NCBI GenBank assembly: GCA_016290095.1
Contig: JAEESU010000027.1
Location: forward strand, 1-64,000
Source: Clostridia bacterium
GTDB lineage: Bacteria > Bacillota > Clostridia > TANB77 > CAG-508
Direction: 5' to 3'
DNA length: 64,000 bases
Made by a program: the position numbers and the translations under genes. The notes under the pieces were generated by a model. It was given only the letters and a program-made list of their open reading frames with translations. It was not told where the DNA came from and did not search any database. Shown here one piece after another: positions 40,704-50,099 of the stretch; the first letter of the stretch is position 1; every line of letters starts with the position of its first letter.

Positions 40704-41165
40704 ATGGATAAAAAAAGAGGATTTGAAATTGCAAAAGGATTTGAGGATAAAGAAATAAATCTACCAGTAAGAAAAACAAAATTTTCAGCAGGATATGATA
40801 TTGAAGCTGCAGAAGATACTGTAATTCCAGCATTTAAAAGAGGACAAAAACCAACTTTGGTTAAAACAGGATTAAAAGCATATATGGAAGATGATGAAAT
40901 GCTTCTATTATATAATAGAAGTTCAAACCCAGGTAAAAAAGGATTAATATTAGCAAATAGTGTTGGAGTTGTTGACAAAGATTACTATGGAAATCCTGAT
41001 AATGATGGACATATTATGTTTGCTTTTTACAATATAAAAGAAGAAGATTTAGAAGTAAAAAAAGGAGATGTAATTGGTCAAGCAATATTCCAAAAGTATT
41101 TTGTTATAGATAATGATGAAGCCGCTGGAGAAAGAATGGGTGGTTTTGGATCTACAAGTAAATAA
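40704..41165 (+). CDS. dut: dUTP diphosphatase
   Basis: SAGYDIEAAED, NRSSNPGKKGLILANSVGVVDKDYYGNPDNDG, C-terminal GGFGSTSK; ATG at 40704 after ggaggg. Confidence 0.92.
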   Translation: MDKKRGFEIAKGFEDKEINLPVRKTKFSAGYDIEAAEDTVIPAFKRGQKPTLVKTGLKAYMEDDEMLLLYNRSSNPGKKGLILANSVGVVDKDYYGNPDNDGHIMFAFYNIKEEDLEVKKGDVIGQAIFQKYFVIDNDEAAGERMGGFGSTSK

Positions 41166-41238
41166 ACTATTATTAAAACTCTAAAATATTTAAAAATCAA
41201 GACTGTTTTTTAAAATGTAATATAAATGAAAAAAATCT

Positions 41239-41267
41239 TTGACTTTTGCCATTTTTTGTTGTATAAT
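41239..41267 (+). promoter_or_regulatory. Sigma-A promoter for the CarD-family gene
   Basis: TTGACT - 17 nt - TATAAT. Confidence 0.8.
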
Positions 41268-41312
41268 TGTAATGTAGTAATTTTATTATTACTTGGAAGG
41301 AGTGACGAAAAA

Positions 41313-41891
41313 ATGTTTAAAGTAGGAGACAAAATAGTTTATCCAATGCATGGTGCAGGTGTAATTGAAACAATAGAAGAGAGAGCAATTCTAGATGAAA
41401 AGCAATCTTATTATATTATAAAAATGCCAGGCGAAGTTAAAGTTATGGTACCTACATCAAAAGCAGAAGAAATAGGTGTACGAAATATAATAGATAAAGA
41501 AACAGCCGGAAAAGTAATAAATGTTTTAGAGCAAGATAGTACAGAAATGTCTTTAAAATGGAACAAAAGATACAGAGATAATGTTGAAAGAATGAAATCT
41601 GGAGATATTTTCGAAGTAGCTGACATTGTAAGAAACTTAACTTTTAAACAAAAAGAAAAGGGATTATCTACAACTGAAAAGAAAATGCTAGTTAATGCTA
41701 AACAAATTCTAGTTAGTGAATTAGTACTTGCAGAAAGCAAGGATAAAGATGAGGTAGAAGAACTAGTAAATGATAAAATAAACACTTCTTTTCAAATGCA
41801 TGAATTATCTGCTACAGAGAACTTACAAAAAGCAGTTGGCATGGAAGAAGATAATTCAAATATCGTTAAGAAATTTATCCCAGCAAACTAA
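41313..41891 (+). CDS. CarD/CdnL-family transcriptional regulator
   Basis: MFKVGDKIVYPMHGAGVIETIEERAILDEKQSYYIIKMPGEVKVMVPTSKAEEIGVR; true start after the promoter and ggaagg SD. Confidence 0.9.
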   Translation: MFKVGDKIVYPMHGAGVIETIEERAILDEKQSYYIIKMPGEVKVMVPTSKAEEIGVRNIIDKETAGKVINVLEQDSTEMSLKWNKRYRDNVERMKSGDIFEVADIVRNLTFKQKEKGLSTTEKKMLVNAKQILVSELVLAESKDKDEVEELVNDKINTSFQMHELSATENLQKAVGMEEDNSNIVKKFIPAN

Positions 41892-41907
41892 TTAAAAATT
41901 TTATAAA

Positions 41908-41950
41908 TATGAGCGGACTCAAATGAACATGAATCCGTTCTTATTTTTGC
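41908..41950 (+). terminator. Imperfect hairpin terminator
   Basis: gagcggactc-aaatgaacat-gaatccgttcttattttt. Confidence 0.55.
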
Positions 41951-42041
41951 GTTTTTACGCATTAATCACAGGTTTTAAATTTACATAAAAATGAAGGATT
42001 TAAATGAATGATGTCGAATAATATAAAAGAAAGGTTATAAA

Positions 42042-43823
42042 ATGGTTCAATACACTGATGAATTGAAAGAAGAAATAAGATCAGCAAATGACATAGTTGA
42101 TATTGTTTCACAATACGTAAATTTAAAAAGAAGTGGTAGAAATTTTTTTGGATTATGTCCTTTCCATAAAGAGAAATCACCTTCTTTTTCTGTTTCTGCG
42201 GACAGACAGTATTTTCACTGTTTTGGGTGCCATAAGGGCGGAGATGTATTTACATTTGTTAGTGAGATTGAAAGAGTATCTTTTAAAGAAGCATTAGAAA
42301 TGTTAGCTGAAAGAGCTAATATAGAACTACCTACTGAGCAAAATTCGGAATTCAACAAACAACAATATTTGAAAGATAGAATGTATAAAATCAATGCTGA
42401 AACAGCAATTTTTTTCCATGAGAGACTATATAAGCCATTGGCAAGAATAGCTCAAGATTATGTGAAAAAAAGAAAACTTGATAATAATACATTAAAAGCT
42501 TTTAAGATTGGTTATTCTGGAGAGTATAACGAATTATATAAACACTTAAAACAACTGGGATTTAAAGATGAGGAAATTCTCGCAACTGGTTTAGTAAACA
42601 AAAATGATAAAGGAGAATTTATTGACCGATATAGGAAAAGGTTAATGTTTCCTATAATGGATGTAAGTGGTAAGGTAATTGCATTTGGTGGTAGAAAATT
42701 AGAAAACAATGATAAAATCGCAAAATATATTAATTCAAATGAAAATTTAGTTTATTCTAAAAAGAAGCATTTATTTGCTTTAAATCTAGCGAAACAATCT
42801 GATTCAAAAAAAATAATATTAGTCGAAGGTTATATGGATGCTATCTCTTTGTATCAAAGAGGATTTAATAATGTTGTTGCGTCACTTGGTACAGCCCTTA
42901 CAGAAGAACAGGGAAGATTATTAAGAAAATATTGTGAGCAAGTAATATTAAGTTATGATTCAGATGGTGCAGGGCAAGAAGCAATTATGAGAGGACTTGC
43001 AATTTTAGAGAATCAAGGATGTGATGCTAGAGTTTTACAAATGGAAGGCGCTAAAGATCCAGATGAATATGTTATAAAGTATGGAAGTGGAAGATTCAAT
43101 TTATTAGTAGAAAATGCGATTTCTCTTGTTGAATTTAAAATAAAAATGCTAAAACAGAAGTACAACTTAGAAAATTCTAATGATAAAATTCGTTTTCTAA
43201 AAGAGATAACGAAAGTTTTATCTAATGTTGATAACAAAATTGAAAGAGAAATATACATAAGTAAAATTGCAGAAAGCTATAATATTTCTAAAGAAGCAAT
43301 TTATGCAGAAGTAAATAAATCACTATATAAAAGTGACAAAAACGTTGAGAAAACTAAAAAAGTGATTAAAATAAGTGAAGATGAAGAAGTTAATCCAGCA
43401 ATAATAAAAAGAGAAAATATGGTTATATATTTGCTTATAAATTACTTTAAAGAAGCGTACGAGAAAATAGTAACTAATATTTCATTAGATGATTTTAAAT
43501 TAGAATCAAACAAAATTATTTTCGAAAAAATATTAGAATCAAATGAAGAAGAAAGTGAAAAAATATTACAACTTATTTCTAATATAGAAGACAAAGATTT
43601 ACAATCTCATATAAGTGAAATTTTAGTAACTGATTATGAAATTAATTCAGTTGAAAAATGCATAGAAGATGTTGTTAATATCTATAATAAAGAAAGATTA
43701 ACAAATAGGAAGTTGGAAATTATCCAAAAGTTAGAAAATAGTTCTAATATGGCTAAAGAAGAAGTAGCTAAGCTAGAACAAGAACTAAGTGATATTATTA
43801 TTGAGCTAGCTAAGAGGAAGTAG
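42042..43823 (+). CDS. dnaG: DNA primase
   Basis: CPFHKEKSPSFSVSADRQYFHCFGCHKGGDVFTF zinc finger; LVEGYMDAISLYQRGFNNVVASLGTAL TOPRIM. Confidence 0.97.
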   Translation: MVQYTDELKEEIRSANDIVDIVSQYVNLKRSGRNFFGLCPFHKEKSPSFSVSADRQYFHCFGCHKGGDVFTFVSEIERVSFKEALEMLAERANIELPTEQNSEFNKQQYLKDRMYKINAETAIFFHERLYKPLARIAQDYVKKRKLDNNTLKAFKIGYSGEYNELYKHLKQLGFKDEEILATGLVNKNDKGEFIDRYRKRLMFPIMDVSGKVIAFGGRKLENNDKIAKYINSNENLVYSKKKHLFALNLAKQSDSKKIILVEGYMDAISLYQRGFNNVVASLGTALTEEQGRLLRKYCEQVILSYDSDGAGQEAIMRGLAILENQGCDARVLQMEGAKDPDEYVIKYGSGRFNLLVENAISLVEFKIKMLKQKYNLENSNDKIRFLKEITKVLSNVDNKIEREIYISKIAESYNISKEAIYAEVNKSLYKSDKNVEKTKKVIKISEDEEVNPAIIKRENMVIYLLINYFKEAYEKIVTNISLDDFKLESNKIIFEKILESNEEESEKILQLISNIEDKDLQSHISEILVTDYEINSVEKCIEDVVNIYNKERLTNRKLEIIQKLENSSNMAKEEVAKLEQELSDIIIELAKRK

Positions 43824-43838
43824 GAGGTTATTGTTTTA

Positions 43839-45608
43839 ATGAGAAAAAAGAAAGAAGATATAGTTGAAGAAAAAGTGCCTACAAAAAAGAAGAATACAAA
43901 AAAAGCAGAAAAAGAAGTAACACCTGTAGCCCCAAAAGACAAAAAAACTAGAAAAAAATCTGAAAAAATTGAAGAGATAAAAAAAGAAGAAAAGAAAACA
44001 GAAAAAACAAAGAAAGCTAAAACTCAAAAAGCAGAAGTAAAAGAAGAGCCTAAAAAAGAAAAAAAAGCTAAAGCTCAAAAAGCAGAAGTAAAAGAAGAGC
44101 CTAAAAAAGAAAAAAAGGCTAAAGCTGAAAAAGTAGAAGTAAAAGAAGAGCCTAAAAAAGAAAAAAAGGCTAAAGCTGAAAAAGTAGAAGTAAAAGAAGA
44201 GCCTAAAAAAGAGAAAAAGGCTAAAGCTCAAAAAGCAGAAGTAAAAGAAGAGCCTAAAAAAGAAAAAAAGGCTAAAGCTCAAAAAGCAGAAGTAAAAGAA
44301 GAGCCTAAAAAAGAGAAAAAGGCTAAAGCTGAAAAAGTAGAAGTAAAAGAAGAGCCTAAAAAAGAAAAAAAGGCTAAAGCTGAAAAAGTAGAAGTAAAAG
44401 AAGAGCCTAAAAAAGAAAAAAAGGCTAAAGCTGAGAAGGAAGAAGTAAAAGAAGAAAAATCTAAAAAAGAAAAGAATGCCCCAAAAGAGAGTGTAAATAA
44501 AGAAACTCAAAGTGTAGAAGATGCTGAAAAAGATAAAATTCAAAAGATAGTTGATACAGTAAAAGAAAAAGGAAAAATCACAAGTGAACTTGCTATAGAA
44601 CTAGGAGAGTTAAATTTAGAGCAAGCTGATAAAGTTTTTGAAGCTTTTGAAGAAATAGGTGTTAACATACTAAAAGATGGTGATGATGATGATTTTCTAG
44701 AACCAGATTTGGATGACTTAAAAGAAGTTGAAGACATCAAGTTAGAGAAAATAGATGCCAACACACCTATCGAAGGTGTTAGTGCTGATGATCCAGTTAG
44801 AATGTATTTAAGAGAAATTGGTAGAATTCCATTATTAACTTTTGATGAAGAAATAGAATTAGCTAAAAAAGTTCTTGATGGTGATGAAGAAGCAAAGCAA
44901 AAATTAGCAGAATCAAACTTAAGATTAGTTGTAAGTATAGCAAAAAAATATGTTGGTAGAGGAATGCTTTTCTTAGATCTAATCCAAGAAGGTAACATGG
45001 GATTAATAAAGGCAGTAGAAAAATTTAATTATAAAAAAGGATATAAATTTAGTACTTATGCTACATGGTGGATTAGACAAGCTATTACAAGAGCAATAGC
45101 AGATCAGGCAAGAACAATAAGAATACCAGTTCATATGGTAGAGACAATTAATAAACTTATTCGTACATCTAGACACTTACTTCAAATGTTAGGAAGAGAA
45201 CCAACACCAGAAGAAATAGCTGAAGAAATGGAAATCCCTGTTGAAAAGGTTATGGAAATTCAAAAAATAGCTCAAGATCCAGTTTCATTGGAAACGCCAA
45301 TAGGAGAAGAAGATGATAGCCACCTAGGAGATTTTATACCAGATGATGAAAGCCCTGCTCCACATGATTCAGCAGCATATACATTATTAAAAGAACAACT
45401 TGAAGAAGTAATGAGTACTCTTACTCCAAGAGAAGCAAAAGTTTTGAAATTAAGATTTGGATTGGAAGATGGAAAAGCTAGAACACTTGAAGAAGTTGGT
45501 AAAGTTTTCCAAGTAACTCGTGAAAGAATAAGACAAATAGAAGCCAAAGCATTAAGAAAATTGAGACATCCAAGCAGAAGTAAAAGATTAAAAGACTATA
45601 TGAGTTAA
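43839..45608 (+). CDS. rpoD: RNA polymerase primary sigma factor with long Lys/Glu/Ala/Pro-rich repeat N-terminus
   Basis: [31 protein letters not shown]...[52 protein letters not shown]. Confidence 0.97.
   Translation: MRKKKEDIVEEKVPTKKKNTKKAEKEVTPVAPKDKKTRKKSEKIEEIKKEEKKTEKTKKAKTQKAEVKEEPKKEKKAKAQKAEVKEEPKKEKKAKAEKVEVKEEPKKEKKAKAEKVEVKEEPKKEKKAKAQKAEVKEEPKKEKKAKAQKAEVKEEPKKEKKAKAEKVEVKEEPKKEKKAKAEKVEVKEEPKKEKKAKAEKEEVKEEKSKKEKNAPKESVNKETQSVEDAEKDKIQKIVDTVKEKGKITSELAIELGELNLEQADKVFEAFEEIGVNILKDGDDDDFLEPDLDDLKEVEDIKLEKIDANTPIEGVSADDPVRMYLREIGRIPLLTFDEEIELAKKVLDGDEEAKQKLAESNLRLVVSIAKKYVGRGMLFLDLIQEGNMGLIKAVEKFNYKKGYKFSTYATWWIRQAITRAIADQARTIRIPVHMVETINKLIRTSRHLLQMLGREPTPEEIAEEMEIPVEKVMEIQKIAQDPVSLETPIGEEDDSHLGDFIPDDESPAPHDSAAYTLLKEQLEEVMSTLTPREAKVLKLRFGLEDGKARTLEEVGKVFQVTRERIRQIEAKALRKLRHPSRSKRLKDYMS
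44016..44470 (+). repeat. In-frame 51-bp (17-aa) tandem repeats in the rpoD N-terminus
   Basis: About nine copies of KAKA(Q/E)K(A/V)[10 protein letters not shown] in two flavours. Confidence 0.95.
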
Positions 45609-45631
45609 ACAAAAAATAAGAAAAAATAAAA

Positions 45632-45661
45632 AAAAGCCTTGATTTCTAAGGCTTTTTTTGT
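45632..45661 (+). terminator. Terminator after rpoD
   Basis: aaaaaaagcctt-gatttct-aaggcttttttt. Confidence 0.85.
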
Positions 45662-45731
45662 TATAATATACTTGTAATTGTATAATTATAAAAGAAAGGT
45701 AAGGAATAACTGTTATAGTTATAGAATAATT

Positions 45732-46070
45732 ATGAGTTTAAGAGATAGAATAAAGAATATAATAGAAAAGGTGAAAAAAGGCTTAGATTGGTTTGTAGGA
45801 TACCACCCAGAACAAGAAGTAGACTCTACATTAGATATGAAGAGTGTTATTTTAGCTGGAGTTAATTCAGGAGAATTAACAAAAGAACAAGCTGTTGAAA
45901 TGATGCAAGCATATGAAGGAACTAAAACAAAAGCTAGCAAATTAAAAGAAAGAATAGATGTTTCAAATGAAGTAACTTCAGGATATGTTGATAAAGCAGA
46001 AACACCAAGAACAGATCATTCAAAAGAAACAAGAGAATCTAGAGATGATGGTAGAAGTTTAGATGATTAA
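45732..46070 (+). CDS. Small uncharacterised protein
   Basis: MSLRDRIKNIIEKVKKGLDWFVGYHPEQEVDSTLDM; intact ORF with strong flanking terminators. Confidence 0.55.
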   Translation: MSLRDRIKNIIEKVKKGLDWFVGYHPEQEVDSTLDMKSVILAGVNSGELTKEQAVEMMQAYEGTKTKASKLKERIDVSNEVTSGYVDKAETPRTDHSKETRESRDDGRSLDD

Positions 46071-46076
46071 TAAATA

Positions 46077-46103
46077 AAAAACAAGCTTAAAGCTTGTTTT
46101 TTT
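46077..46103 (+). terminator. Terminator
   Basis: aaaaacaagctt-aaagcttgttttttt. Confidence 0.8.
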
Positions 46104-46128
46104 GTGCTTTAAAAAAGTAAAAAATTTC

Positions 46129-46157
46129 TTGACAAATGCTTGAAACCGTGTTAAAAT
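46129..46157 (+). promoter_or_regulatory. Sigma-A promoter for rplU
   Basis: TTGACA - 17 nt - TAAAAT. Confidence 0.75.
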
Positions 46158-46164
46158 TTAATAC

Positions 46165-46255
46165 TGTAAACTGCTTAACTAGGGTCTATAAATACTAGTT
46201 TTTATTAGTTACCCAAGTTGGAAGTTAGCGAGATTACAAAAAGGGAGGTGCATTT
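46165..46255 (+). ncRNA. Candidate ribosomal protein L21 leader
   Basis: About 90-nt leader between promoter and rplU with paired segments aactag / ctagtt and a structured appearance; position matches the known L21 leader family. Confidence 0.5.
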
Positions 46256-46258
46256 TAA

Positions 46259-46636
46259 ATGTACGCAATTATCGAAGCATGTGGAAGACAATATAAGGTA
46301 CAAGAGGGAGAAACAGTATATTTCGAAAAATTACCAGAAGAAGAAGGAAAAAAAGTTTCTTTCGATAAAGTAGTATTATTATCAGATGATAAAAAAATAC
46401 AAGTTGGAAATCCTTATGTTGCCGGAGTAAAAGTTGAAGGAAAGGTTGTTTCTCATGGAAGAGGAGAAAAGATTTTAGTTTTTAAATATAAAGCTAAAAA
46501 GAATGAGAGAAAAACTAGAGGGCACAGACAAGATTACACTAAGGTAGAAATTACTTCAATTAAAGCAAAAGCAGAGAAAGCTGAAAAGGTTGAAAAAACA
46601 GAAAAACCAGCTAAAGCTGAAAAAGAAACAAAATAG
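46259..46636 (+). CDS. rplU: 50S ribosomal protein L21 with Lys/Glu/Ala-rich C-terminal extension
   Basis: MYAIIEACGRQYKVQEGETVYFEKL...KYKAKKNERKTRGHRQDYTKVEITSI. Confidence 0.96.
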   Translation: MYAIIEACGRQYKVQEGETVYFEKLPEEEGKKVSFDKVVLLSDDKKIQVGNPYVAGVKVEGKVVSHGRGEKILVFKYKAKKNERKTRGHRQDYTKVEITSIKAKAEKAEKVEKTEKPAKAEKETK

Positions 46637-46701
46637 TTAATATATCGAAGTTTATAATGAGTGATATAAAGAATTTATAATGCGAAAGGAGTGAATCTTT
46701 C

Positions 46702-46959
46702 ATGGCACATAAAAAAGGTCAAGGTAGTGTTAAGAACGGAAGAGATAGTGAGTCAAAAAGACTTGGAGTAAAAAAATCTGACGGACAAATCGTAAAAGCT
46801 GGAAACATTTTAGTTAGACAAAGAGGAACAAATGTACATCCAGGTACTAATGTTGGAATTGGTAGTGATGATACATTATTTGCTTTAGTAGATGGAGCAG
46901 TAAAATTTGAGAAAAAAGGTAAAGATAAAAAACAAGTAAGTGTTTATCCAGAAAAATAA
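46702..46959 (+). CDS. rpmA: 50S ribosomal protein L27, without Prp-cleaved N-terminal extension
   Basis: [52 protein letters not shown]. Confidence 0.98.
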   Translation: MAHKKGQGSVKNGRDSESKRLGVKKSDGQIVKAGNILVRQRGTNVHPGTNVGIGSDDTLFALVDGAVKFEKKGKDKKQVSVYPEK

Positions 46960-47090
46960 TAATAAATTAGAAATAAGTAAATTATACTTATTTCTTTTTT
47001 TTCCAAAATATAAATATTTTATAAAAATATTTGAAAAATTATTAATTATATGATTTAATATAAAATATAAAATTATATGGAGGGTAGAAT

Positions 47091-48212
47091 ATGGGAGGAA
47101 GACTTTCACCTGTTATAATTATTGTATTATTATTAGTAGTTATAGCATTAGGACTTTTAGGTTATCAGTTTATTTCTGGAAGTAGTAGTAATCAGAATGG
47201 AGTAGGTCCAGAAGAAGTAGTAGAGGCTATTAAGCCAACTATAAACTTAGATAAAAATACTAATAATGATGGAAGCGTTACTATTACTGCTATTGCTACA
47301 ACAGAGGATGAAGCAGGAATTGACTATATAACATTACCAAATAAAGAAATAGTAAAAAGTGATAGAGCGGAATATAAAGTATCAGAAAATGGTAAATACA
47401 CGTTTTCTACTACAGGAATAAATGGTGAATCATCAGAAGAGTTAATAATTGAAGTTAATGAAATTGCTAGTTATTCAGATGAAAATCCATATATACCAGA
47501 TGGTTTCGAAAGTATAGGTGGAGATGTAGATTCTGGATTTGTAATTAGTGATGAATACGGAAATCAATATGTTTGGATTCCTGTTCCAAGTGGAAAATTA
47601 AAAAGAAATACTGAATTAGATATTAAATATGAAGAAAAAAATGAGGCTGCAGCAGCATTGGTAAATAGTGTTGCAAAATATTATGGATTCTATATTGGAA
47701 GATTTGAAGCATCAGAATACGAATTAAATGGCAAGAAAATAGCAGCATCAATGTCTGGAAAAATTCCATGGACAGATATTAATTGCCAAGAAGCAACTGA
47801 TTATTCAAAAAATTCTGGTTTAGATTTTGGATATAGTGATGATATTTATACATCATTAATTAATAGTTATGCATGGGATACAGCAGTTACATGGATAGAA
47901 GAGCAATATCCATCTTATTCTTCAAGTGTTGGATATGGTAATTATGAAGGAACAATATTGCCAACAGGTACAACTGAGAAGGATAGATTAAGAGGAATTT
48001 GTGATTTATCAGGTAATGTAAGAGAGTGGACTACAGAAAAGTTTTTAGGAGGAGATGCTTCTAGAAATAGTGATAGTGAAGAAAATGTAATAAACAGAGT
48101 AATTCGTGGTGGTGCAGCTAATATTAGTAGAACACCAAATAGTCATATTGGATATAAAGAAAATACTTCAGATTTGTATTGGGGATTCAGAATTATATTA
48201 TATAAACAATAG
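47091..48212 (+). CDS. Membrane-anchored SUMF1/FGE-like domain protein
   Basis: TM, Ig-like segment, then QYVWIPVPSG...YYGFYIGRFEASEYE...LRGICDLSGNVREWTTEKF...RVIRGGAANI...GFRIIL. Confidence 0.85.
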   Translation: MGGRLSPVIIIVLLLVVIALGLLGYQFISGSSSNQNGVGPEEVVEAIKPTINLDKNTNNDGSVTITAIATTEDEAGIDYITLPNKEIVKSDRAEYKVSENGKYTFSTTGINGESSEELIIEVNEIASYSDENPYIPDGFESIGGDVDSGFVISDEYGNQYVWIPVPSGKLKRNTELDIKYEEKNEAAAALVNSVAKYYGFYIGRFEASEYELNGKKIAASMSGKIPWTDINCQEATDYSKNSGLDFGYSDDIYTSLINSYAWDTAVTWIEEQYPSYSSSVGYGNYEGTILPTGTTEKDRLRGICDLSGNVREWTTEKFLGGDASRNSDSEENVINRVIRGGAANISRTPNSHIGYKENTSDLYWGFRIILYKQ

Positions 48213-48219
48213 TGATACA

Positions 48220-48258
48220 GAATAAAAATCTAGCAAAAGCTAGATTTTTATTTTTGTA
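48220..48258 (+). terminator. Terminator
   Basis: aaaaatctagc-aaaa-gctagatttttattttt. Confidence 0.8.
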
Positions 48259-48329
48259 GATTTTATATTGAAAAAAAAAACATAATAATATATAATATAG
48301 CCACATATGTTATACTGGAGGGAATTTAA

Positions 48330-50081
48330 ATGACAAACATGTATAAAACTCATACTTGCGGAGAGTTAAGAATTACAGATATTAATAAAGAAGTTAGATT
48401 AGCTGGATTTGTTCAAACAATAAGAAATTTAGGAAAAATGGTTTTTATTGATTTAAGAGATCAAAGTGGAATTACACAAATTGTAGTTAATGAAAATATA
48501 GATATTAAAGATGTAACAAAGGAATGCACAGTTTCTGTTACTGGAAAAGTATTAGAAAGAAGTAATAAAAATCTAAAAATACCAACAGGTGAGATAGAAG
48601 TAGTTGCTGAAAGTGTTACTGTTTTAGGAAAATGTAGAAATTCTTTACCATTCGAAATAAATGTAGAAGATCAAAATGTTAGAGAAGATTTAAGATTGGA
48701 ATATCGTTTTCTAGATTTAAGAAATGAAAAAATTCACAATAATCTAATATTGCGTTCAAAGATAATGAAAGATTTTAGAAGTGCAATGGATGAACTAGGA
48801 TTTATTGAAATTCAAACACCAATTTTGGCTAATTCTTCACCAGAAGGAGCAAGGGATTTCTTAGTTCCAAGTAGATTACATCCCGGAGAATTTTATGCAT
48901 TACCACAAGCACCTCAACAATTTAAACAATTACTTATGGTATCTGGATTTGATAAATATTATCAAATTGCTCCATGCTTTAGAGATGAAGATCCCAGAGC
49001 AGATAGATCTCCTGGTGAATTCTATCAATTAGATTTTGAGATGAGTTTTGCAACACAAGAAGATGTTTTTGATGTGGTAGAAACACTATTACCAAAAGTA
49101 TTTAAACAAAATACGGACTGGAAAGTAGATAACGGACCATTTGTAAGAATACCTTACAAAGAGTCTATGGAAAAATATGGTACAGATAAACCAGATTTAA
49201 GAAATCCATTAATAATATCAGATTTAACAGAAGAATTTGTTGGAACAGAGTTTAATGCATTTAAAGACAAAACAGTTAAAGCAATTGTCACAGAAAACAT
49301 GGAAGAGAAGCCAAGAAAATTCTTTGATAATATGTCTCAATTTGTTGTTGACGAATTAGAAGGCAAAGGACTAGCGTGGGTTAAAGTTGATGAAAATGGA
49401 AATCTAAATGGCGGAATAAGTAAATTTATTGATGATGATAGAAAAGCAAAGATATTTGCTAAAATGAATGTTAAACCAAATTCAGCAATATTCTTTGTAG
49501 CAGACGAATATAATAAAGCAGTAAAAATTGCTGGTGGAGTTAGAATCAAATTAGGACAAGAGTTAGACTTATTAGAAAAAAATACATATAGATTTTGCTT
49601 TATAGTAGATTTTCCAATGTATGAACTAACAGATGAAGGAACAATAGACTTTAACCATAATCCGTTTTCAATGCCACAAGGTGGCTTAGAAGCATTAAAT
49701 ACTAAAAATCCTTTAGATATTTATGCATATCAATATGATGCTGTATGTAATGGATATGAGATTATGTCTGGAGCAGTAAGAAATCATGATCAAGAAATAA
49801 TGATAAAAGCATTTGAAATTGCAGGATATACTGTAGATGATGTTAAAACAAAATTCGGAGCATTATTTAATGCATTTAGTTATGGAACTCCACCACATGC
49901 TGGTGCAGCTCCAGGACTAGATAGAATAGTTATGCTTCTTGCAAAAGAAGATAACATCAGAGAAGTTATTGCATTTCCAAAAAATAAAAAAGCAAGAGAC
50001 TTATTGATGAATGCACCATCAAAAGTATCAGAAAAACAATTAGAAGAAGTGCATATTAAATTAGATATAAAGGAAAATTAA
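48330..50081 (+). CDS. aspS: Aspartyl-tRNA synthetase (bacterial type)
   Basis: HTCGELRITDINKEVRLAGFVQTIRNLG; FRDEDPRADRSPGEFYQLDFEMSF; GAAPGLDRIVML. Confidence 0.97.
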   Translation: MTNMYKTHTCGELRITDINKEVRLAGFVQTIRNLGKMVFIDLRDQSGITQIVVNENIDIKDVTKECTVSVTGKVLERSNKNLKIPTGEIEVVAESVTVLGKCRNSLPFEINVEDQNVREDLRLEYRFLDLRNEKIHNNLILRSKIMKDFRSAMDELGFIEIQTPILANSSPEGARDFLVPSRLHPGEFYALPQAPQQFKQLLMVSGFDKYYQIAPCFRDEDPRADRSPGEFYQLDFEMSFATQEDVFDVVETLLPKVFKQNTDWKVDNGPFVRIPYKESMEKYGTDKPDLRNPLIISDLTEEFVGTEFNAFKDKTVKAIVTENMEEKPRKFFDNMSQFVVDELEGKGLAWVKVDENGNLNGGISKFIDDDRKAKIFAKMNVKPNSAIFFVADEYNKAVKIAGGVRIKLGQELDLLEKNTYRFCFIVDFPMYELTDEGTIDFNHNPFSMPQGGLEALNTKNPLDIYAYQYDAVCNGYEIMSGAVRNHDQEIMIKAFEIAGYTVDDVKTKFGALFNAFSYGTPPHAGAAPGLDRIVMLLAKEDNIREVIAFPKNKKARDLLMNAPSKVSEKQLEEVHIKLDIKEN

Positions 50082-50099
50082 ATAAGGAAGAGGTAATTT

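Noticed and set aside
44016-44470. Regular repeats considered as CRISPR or intergenic satellite
   Set aside because: Repeat unit is 51 bp, in frame, without unique spacers; protein-coding repeat.
43836-44543. 235-aa minus-strand ORF rich in Phe/Leu ([16 protein letters not shown] repeats)
   Set aside because: Antisense shadow of the A-rich Lys/Glu codon repeats in rpoD.
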